Positions 21,573 through 30,500 of a DNA stretch of 60,000 nt are shown piece by piece (within the stretch, counting starts at the first letter, position 1; every line of letters starts with the position of its first letter). Under the pieces are notes generated by a model. The model searched no databases and was not told the DNA's origin. It saw only the letters and a list, made by a program, of their open reading frames with translations. The stretch spans positions 1-60,000 of the forward strand of contig CAJNDS010002306.1 of assembly GCA_905221605.1 (NCBI GenBank), given 5' to 3'. The position numbers were made by a program, and so were the translations under genes. This DNA is from Symbiodinium natans. Its lineage: Eukaryota > Sar > Dinophyceae > Suessiales > Symbiodiniaceae.

Positions 21573-24500
21573 ATGGACTTGAGCATGAGGAGAGGAAGAT
21601 CTCCCGCGGGCCAGACAGGCCAGACCCCTTCGTCAATGGGCACAGCTTCGAGGATGGCCTCGCCGCCTGCTACACCAGCAGAGATATCGCGAGAAGTGCG
21701 TGTGGATGAGACTTCTCTTGAGCCGAGCTATGATACATCCCAGCAGATACAAGGTGGTGAAGCGCTACAACTTGGAAGGTCAGAGGCCAGCACAGGGCAA
21801 GGGCCGAGAGGGCAAGGGCCGAGCAACTCCGAGAACGCGCAGCACTTCAGCTTGAATGAGGCCTGGGAAGCGGCTCAGCAACAGGAGGAGATTTCGGTTA
21901 ATGACGCTCGAGAACGCAATAGAACGATGAGATCTCTTGATCAGAACGATGGTGACAATATGCAGATACATAGGCAACGATCTCTTGATCGGGACAACGA
22001 TGAGACCGCCACGTCTTTAAGACAGACAATTTCAGGGTCCCCAGGACCAGGATCTCTTGATCCAAACGCGTCACGACGAGGATCTCTTGATCCGACCAAC
22101 GATCCACGGGGAGGTCAGTCAAGTTGGAACGCGTTGGAGGCACTACGAAGTTCTTTGAGATCAGTTGGCTTGGGAACCAGAAGTGATGAGCAGAACTTGG
22201 CAGTTGCTGGTCGTGCGCAGCAAGGGCCTGAAGAGAGGATGAGTCCTCTCCCACTGGCAGGGGCCTGCGTTGGGACAGGGCCTCTGGCAGTGCGGGAGAC
22301 CCCTCGGACTCAGGGAGCTCTTGCGGCGCAGGACCTGGCACAGGTTGGGTCTAGTGGTTTAGGGGTGCGTGGTGTAGAAGGTTTGCTGTACAGGGATCCG
22401 ATGTCGCATAGCGGGCAAAGCCGGCATTCCGGTAGCGAACTTGCACAACTTGTTGAGGGCATGAGCCAGATGCAGGGTCTTCTGCAGGGTGTCCATGCAA
22501 GGCTGCAGAGCCTTGAAGAAGCGCGGAGAGGTGGATCTGGAAACACTTACAGCCTAGGTAGGGTAGATATGGAAGCCTTAAGGGCACATTTTGGTGCTTT
22601 GGAAATGGATCCATCTGCTCCTAGGAATCCGCCTGTAGCTCCAGGCCTTGATGGTAGGGAACTAGCGACGCCAGAGCATCCAGTAGAAGCCTATCCCATC
22701 CCTCTACATGACAGAACGTCGCAAGCGAGCTCCCCGATAGCAACTAGGCCGGTAGAACAACACTTTATCGGGTCACCTGACAGTTTTGGTAGCCAACCTC
22801 ATGCCCCTTTAACCTCGACATTCCAAAGACCCTTGATGCACTTATGGGAAATTGATGCTGGAGTAGGCCTCAGAAGTAGGGAGAGCGCGAGCGATGGCTC
22901 CTTGGACCTGTGGGGACAAAGTAGGGGTGATAAGGGGATAGGAAAAGGGAATCCTGAACCTCGAAGCCCTGCTCCCCTCCAGGCCCCAATCAATTCCTCT
23001 CTGCAAGGCCAAGTAGGTCCCAGCATTCCGCCAGATCCCGTGCCGACTGTGGCACAAAGGACCGCTCCGGCCCAGGAGCTTACGGTGTGGATAGGGGATG
23101 TAGAGTATGAAGTGGGCTTTGAAGGGGGTAGAGCTACAGGCAAGGGAAGGGTTGATAGAGGTTTGGATTTCGGTTGCAGTAGGCCAGCGTACAGGCCGCC
23201 GTCTCCTCCGCCTCGGCCACCCCAAACAACACCGCCTCCAAGCCCCCCAGCACACGTTCCTTTTGTGCATCAGGAAATGACCGCAAGTAGTAGCCAGCAA
23301 GCATTTGTGCCAGGAGCTTCTGTGCCTGTTCTGAGTATGTACCCACGCCCTTTGATGGAGTCTATGCCGGACATGAGAGCACATGATGATGCTAGGGCGT
23401 ATGCTCCAGATAGAAGCCGTGAAATCATGTTACCAACTCTTGAAATAACTCCAGAAGAGGGACCGCTAGCAGTAGGGGATTGGCTAACGCTGATTGCTCC
23501 ACTTATCTCGGACTTGGCGCCGGCAGCGTCGACTTGGTGGGGTTTGGTTGCAGCAGAAGCAGACCGACGCTACAAAGTGTGGCTTCAGTCCCCGCCGCTT
23601 GAAAGAGCGGCGCTGAAAGGAGCGCTCCCCGAGAATCTGCAGGAACCACGCTACATGCGGTTGGAGCAGAGGACGGTTTCGATGCTCATCAAGGCTTTGC
23701 CTAAGGATCTCTCTGAAGAACTCATATCGCAAGGGGATCTGACAACGGTTGGCGTGCTATTCAGGGTGTTGATTAAGGGTCAGCCTGGCGGGGCCAAAGA
23801 GCGACAACTTATCCTCTCTTATCTACACAACCCAGGTGTGGCTAGTAGTCCTTCGGATGCGAACTTAAAGTTAAGACGATGGTCACGGTGGGCCTCCCGG
23901 GGGAGGCAGTTGGGTATTTCGATGCCTGATCCGTCTCTTCTTCTCAAGGGAATCGACTCGTTGATGGCGGGAGTTCTCAAGAGCTACACGCAAGCCAGCT
24001 TTAGACTGTCCTTTGTCAGGGTACAGAGCAGCCTAGACCATGCACCCACGCTGGAGTCAGTCCTTTCGTACTTGAAGCATGTTCAGGCCGAAGCGGAGCT
24101 TCTCGAGTATGGGTTGGAGTCAGATCCCAAGAAGCCACGCGTAGCAAAGGCCACTGAGACTGATGATGTAGCAAGCCCAAACGCCCCAAACAACCCTAGG
24201 AAAGGATCTCCAAAAGGGAAGCCTAAAGGGAAGCCGAAGGGTAAAGACCAAGGGGGTTCCGGGGGTTCCGGGGGTACAAGGGAAGGGCAGGAAAATAAGC
24301 CGACGTGCAAGGGGTACCTAACGCCGCGCGGGTGTGCTTTTGGGGATAATTGTAGAAACCTGCACGACTTTGCAGAAGCTGCTCGGCAACAAGTATGTTA
24401 TGCTTGCGGAGCCACAGATCCCGCAACGAATCATCGTCGTCCTGAATGCCCTACTCTTCAAGGTCCTCAGTTCAAGAAAGGGGATAAGGGAGGCAAGGGC

Positions 24501-27500
24501 GGTAAGGGCAACAAGGGTAACAAGGGTGGGCCTCCAAAAGGAGGCAAGCCGAACATTGCAGCGGCTACAGTAGAAACCCCAGGACCTGTCATCGCCGAAG
24601 TTGCTACAAACGCATCTACACATAGCGGAAACACCTCCGCAGCTGCAGGGACATCCGCAGAGCAAGAAGCTGGTCGGGTCTTGAAAGGGATTCGTTTGGC
24701 ATGTCTTCAGGGGCCCGGAGTGGCATCCTTGCAGGATGGGGGGAGTCCGGTTTCGTTTGGTCCGGTTTCGTTTGGTGCTTCAACTTCGGATTTGAAGGTC
24801 AGTTGTGGTCCGGGGGGAATTGGGGAGGTTGCTTCGAATTTACAGGAATCACCTAGAAGTAGTGAGGGCGGGGTTCCGAAATGGACTCGCTCAAGGGCAG
24901 ATGTTCGGTTAGAGCCGCAAGGGACCGTTCATCCAGATTGGCTAAAACGGAAAGGGGCCAATCGCCTGAGCTGGCTAGAGCCAGATGGGGCCAGCGAGAG
25001 CAGGGATCGGCTAGAGCCGGATGGAGCCGACATGGGTGATTTCCGTGAATTGAAGCTTCCAGGGTTTGAAAAGGATGTTCCTAGGTTCTGTACGTTTGGT
25101 GTAGAGGTTGTTGTTGGTGAAGATGAGCGTATTTCAGTTGCAGAAGCTTTCTTGGATTCAGGCGCGACTCATGTGTACCGATATGCGCAAGTCAGAGAGT
25201 ATCAATCTGCAGTGGCCTGTGACATTATGCTTCCGGTAGGTCTATCTGTAGGGCGAATGTCATCAAAGGGGTCCTTGCTTTCCATGGACACGAAGCCTGC
25301 GGTAATCCCTCTGGGAAAGGTGGTTGAGGTCCTAGGATGTGAAGTCCGTTGGGATTTTCAGGGACCACTTGTCAAGCATCCACTAAGAGGGCTTTTGGGT
25401 GTAAGGACTGTTCATGGCAGGATGGTCCTAGGAGTAGCAGATGCCCGAGCTCTGGTCGATGAACTAGAGACTGCGTGGGAGCTAGGGGTTACTCGTGAAG
25501 ATCCAAGCCCATCGTTGCGGGTAGTGGAATCTGCGGGGAGCCAAGGGCAACCGTGCGTGTCTGTGAGATTTCTGAAAGCGGAAGAAAACACCTTGGGACT
25601 AATCGATGGCGGGGCTACTAACGCGCTTCGTCAAGGATCTGCCAAGGAGCTTCAGCAGGCTAGTGTAGTAAAAGTGGAGTTGGCTGCTGGACAAACTGAG
25701 CTTCGGATGAATGAGCAAGGCACCCTGCTCACTGCGCATAGGGTCACTCCGATACTGCCTCTAGGACCCGCGATTGAGTGTCTGGGTATGGTTTTAGAGT
25801 GGTCAACAGAGGGGATTCGCCTGACTCACCCTACGAGAGGTGAGCTTCCGGTTACCTTGGTCAAGGGTTGTCCTATGATCGCTCAAGAGTTGCTGATGGA
25901 CTTGATTCTGGAATTGGAGGACAAGATCAGAGTCAGGGAACTGAGAGTCAAGGCTATGCAGTTAAGTGAGAGTCCGGATTTTGAGATCCAAGGGTCTTTG
26001 AAGGAGGCTCTAAATGCCTGTAGGGGAGATGCCAAGAAAGAGTCAGTCGTTCTGGCTGCATACGCTAAGAAGATCTTCCCGGAGGTGCCTCACGACATCC
26101 TTCAGCAGGTCGCTCCTTTGCAGGTGAACCCTGAAACCAACGATGCCCAAACAACAGGTCTGAATCGCAGGGCTCGACGTAGGCTAAAGAAAGCGCAACG
26201 GGTGCTGGTACATCTGTTCTCGGGGCAACAATCCTGGAAGGCTAAGCATGATGAGGCCTTTCTAGAGGTAGAATTGAATCGGGGAAGGGACTTGTTTAAC
26301 GAGTCTCTCTATTCGTATGTACTTCAAGAGATCCTGTCTGGCAAAGTAAAAGGGATACTGGGTGGTCCTCCGTGTAGGACGATGTCACGGTCTAGGGCTA
26401 GGTCTCCGGGACCACGCGTTTTGAGGGCGAGACATGGAATCGAGCGGTTCGGGCTAGAGGGATTGACAGGTAAGGAGAGGACTTTGGCGATTCGAGATAC
26501 CGTACTAATCTTGAGAATGCTCTTCTTGATGCATGTGACTCAGGAGGTTCAGGAAGGGAATGCGTATCTTGGGTTTGAGCACCCCAGGGATCCTGCGGAG
26601 CTGGATCCTTCCCCTGAGGCACAAGCGTTGCCATCGCTTTGGGAATGGCCTGAAATCAAAGGGTTAGGGCTGTATAAAGTACGGTTTGACCAGGGCGCTT
26701 TAGGGCATGACCATGTAAAACCATCGGTCTTTGCAACGTCCTCGTGGATGGTAGCCGAAGAACTTTCCGACAAGGTTGTTCCTCCGACCGCGCGGTGGAT
26801 CTCTACCTCTAGTGACACAGAGTCCTTAAGAGAAAGGATGGAGCGCACAAGTAAGGCCTCGAAATGGGCGCCGGGATTGGTGTCCATTCTTCAGCGAGGG
26901 TGGGAGTTATGGTCTAGTAGCAGAGAAGAAAATGTGAATGCGGTAAGGGACAGGATTCGGCTTTTGTCCGGGCTCATGATAGATGAAGGAATGGACCCTG
27001 AAGTAGTGCACAGAATCTGTAGCGAGCTGAATCCTCCTTTCCCTAGAGTATCCCGCCTTAAGCCGAAGGAGCAGTCCTTTAAAGAACATTGCCAACGTGG
27101 GCACGCTCCATGGCGGGGTGACTGCCGAGCCTGCCTAGAATCGGCAGCATTCCACCATCCTTGCCGTCGTAGAAAGCATGCGCATATGTTTTCCCTTTGC
27201 GTAGATCTTACGGGTCCTTATACTAAAGGTTCAGATCAGGAGGGCATTGCGCGGTATGCAGTCGTAGGAGTATACACCTTCCCAAGATTCTGGAAAAATG
27301 GTGAGCCAGTTGAAGATGACGGACGTGGGGTAGGTGTTATCTCTGAAAACGAGGGAGAAAAAGAGGATATGGGCAAAGCGGGAGAGCAGGACGAGCCAAT
27401 ACCAAACCCAGATGAGTGGGCAGAAATTGAAGGCGAAGAGGAGCCTGCGGCAGATCCACTTCCGGCAGATGTGGACGAGGTAAAGAAAGAGGAGCGTAGA

Positions 27501-30500
27501 TGGACAGCCATTTGTGAGGCCTCACTGGACCCTCTGCCGGCGATCCGGATTCCGTTTCTAATTCCGGTGTACAAAAAGAGTCCGAAACAGGTCACTGAAG
27601 CCGTGGCTCGTATCTTCATAAGGTTAAAGACTTTAGGACTACCTCTTCACCGAATCCATAGCGACCGCGGAGCGGAATTCGTTAACAAGACCTTCTTATC
27701 ATGGTGTAGGGCGAGAGACCTGCATATCACGACAACTGCAGCAGATCTCCCTCAGTCCAACGGCCTTGCAGAGCGCTTCATAGGCCTTATCAAACGACAA
27801 GCCCGATCCCTTCTACATTCTGTAGGTGCTAGGTCTAGCGACTGGCCTCATGCGATGAGATACTCGGTCGAAACAATGTATGATGAAGCAATGAGGGGCC
27901 TGGGTGTGATTCCTAAAAGGCAACAGCTTCCCTTTGGCGCGAATATCTATGTCAGGGAACGTACCTGGAGGTGGGCATCATGGACAGCGAGAGCAGTTCA
28001 GGCCACCGTCCTGGCGCCGTCGGAGCATGTCTCAAAGGGTTGGGTGGTGCGAGTGACCCGCCCTGATGGAACCCCAGTACTCCTAATAACTACTTTAGCT
28101 TATCAAAAGGTTAGGGAGCCGGAACCGTTGAATGCACCTCCAGAAGCAGCAGAACAGCCTAGTGAGGCCTTTCCGGTGGACAGTCCGGCTGCTGGTAGTA
28201 GACCTAAAGCGCCACGTCCACTAGGAGGTTTCATTACGGGTCGTGAGAGTAGGGTGCCTTCTGAAGCCGAGCCTCCGTTGCCTCCACCAGCTGATGCACC
28301 AAGTGTCCCCCGTCGACGTATCAGGGCCAAAGGAGGGTTGCGCCGCCTAGTGCCGCAAGGGGGAGGACCTGAAATGTTGGGAATGTTGCAGAAGTTAAAG
28401 AGTCTTGGAGTCAGCTGGGTGGATGAGGATGAGAATCATTCGGGATCGGGGGAGTCGGAGGACGAGGAGTCGGGTCATACGATCTTGTTTGCACTTCCAG
28501 TAGAAGAAAGCTCATTCAAGGTGTGTCATGTTGAAGCCGTAGATGGGGTGGAACAAGAAGCCAAACTCCTTAGAGAACAGGGAGCTATGTCAAGGAGAGC
28601 GGTTTGTGATTTGGTACTTCGGAGTAAGTGGCCTTCGTGTAGAAATCACAGGAGGGCCGATAAGACAACGCATGAAAAGGGTAGGCTAGCGGTTCTTGGT
28701 GCTTTTGCTCACGGGGGTATTTATGGAGTCACCCAGGTAACGCACCAAAAGCCAGAAATGGTAAAAACCCTGAACGTGTATCTCCGTCAAGAAGTCCCAG
28801 ATGCCACCTATACTGCGATCCTGGTTAGTCAGAGGGGTCCTTCAGAATGGCACCGAGATGTCAACAATGCGGAAGGGTCCATCAACTGGGTAGTTCCATT
28901 AGGAGATTTTCAAGGTGGCGAAATTAGAGTGTTACCTGAAGGGCTAAGAACCGATGAAGCTGATGTAGATGAGCATATGGGCATCTTGTACCCCCCAGCA
29001 AATCATCCAGTGTCATTCAATCCCAAAAGGAGACACAAGGTTCTTCCTCATACCGGGAATCGTCTCGTCTTGGTTGCCTATACACCTCGAGGATGGACTC
29101 GTCTTCCAGAGTCGACGATAAAGGAACTTCGGGAGCTTGGGTTTCCGGTTCCTCCGCTGCCTAAGGGATCCGAGCCAGTAGTCAGAGCTGTTTCAGTAGC
29201 CTATGTCGGCGACGACAGTAGTGAAGGCGATGGTGGCTTAGGCTGCACCATTGTAGATGACCAGCAGTATGCCATGGATGAGAAGTTGGTAGAAATGCTG
29301 CAAGCTGACCTTTACTTCCTCTCACGGGTCTTTTCTTGGGAGTGTCAGTTGGCGTCCGAAACGCTGAGGGAAGCCGGGCCGTCAAACTGCCCAAGCATGT
29401 GCTACATCAACATGTTGGACTCGCAAATCCAAGAGCTGCAAGAGGAGTTGCTGTGGATCGATTCCGGGACAAAGCTTGATGGCACTGTCAGCGGGCATGA
29501 TGACGAGAGGCTAGCCAAGGCTATGATAAGGACACTAGCAGTGAAGGAAAGCGAGAAGGGCCCACAAGAAGAAAGTGAGCCAGAGGTGTTCCTGCAGGCT
29601 AGGACTATCGACCCGCAGCAAGCAGCGGGCGAACTTGAAAAGTGGGTCCCCCCACTGTTGGACGAATACACTGGGTTACGCTTTCAATATGAAGCCATCT
29701 ACCCCATCGACGTGAACCAGTTGTGTGAGGAAGATGTGCAGAGTGGAGCAATAGAAATCCTACCTGCAAAGGTGGTGTTCACGAGAAAGCCACCGGTGGG
29801 AAAAAGACGCGCGCGCATAGTGGCGTGCGGAAACTTTCAGCAGAAGACCTGGAGCGATCAAGTTGCAGTTGCTCGTCGAGAGGTATACGCCTCTGGGCTA
29901 GACACCATCGCGTTGAGAATCCAGTTGCGACAGGCGTCTCTATGTGGGTGGACCGCTGCAATCCTAGACATAAGAAAAGCCTTCCTGTATGCGCCGCTGC
30001 ACGAACGGAAGGGAAAAGGAAAACGCATAATCTTGATGCCGCCTAAAATACTGGTCAAGGCCAAGATAATCCCACCGTCGGAGCGATGGGTTATCCAGAG
30101 AGCACTATACGGCTTGGACTTAAGCCCGGCGGCATGGAGCCGACACCGTGACAAATGTCTTTCTTTCTCTTTTTTTTGGGCCTTCGAGGGTTTGGAGTAC
30201 AGACTAACACAGAGCGATTCCGAACCGTCTCTTTGGAAAATCCAGGATTCCAGCAACGCTTTGAAGGGGCTCATTGGCGTATATGTTGACGATATGCTCT
30301 TGAGTGCTTGCAGAGGCTTATTGGAATCAGTGGCAGGGGCCATTCAGACGCTTTGGGAGACCAGCGACATTAAGTTTGCGGAGGACGGTTTGCACTTTCT
30401 TGGTGTTGATATCCGGCTGCACAATGGTAGGTATTACCTAACACAAGTGAGCTATGTCACCGAGTTGCTGAACAGGCATCCCGAAATTGAGGGGACTGCG

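Noticed and set aside
21780-30343. Minus-strand frames inside the retrotransposon
   Set aside because: All are shadows of the polyprotein; none has domain character.
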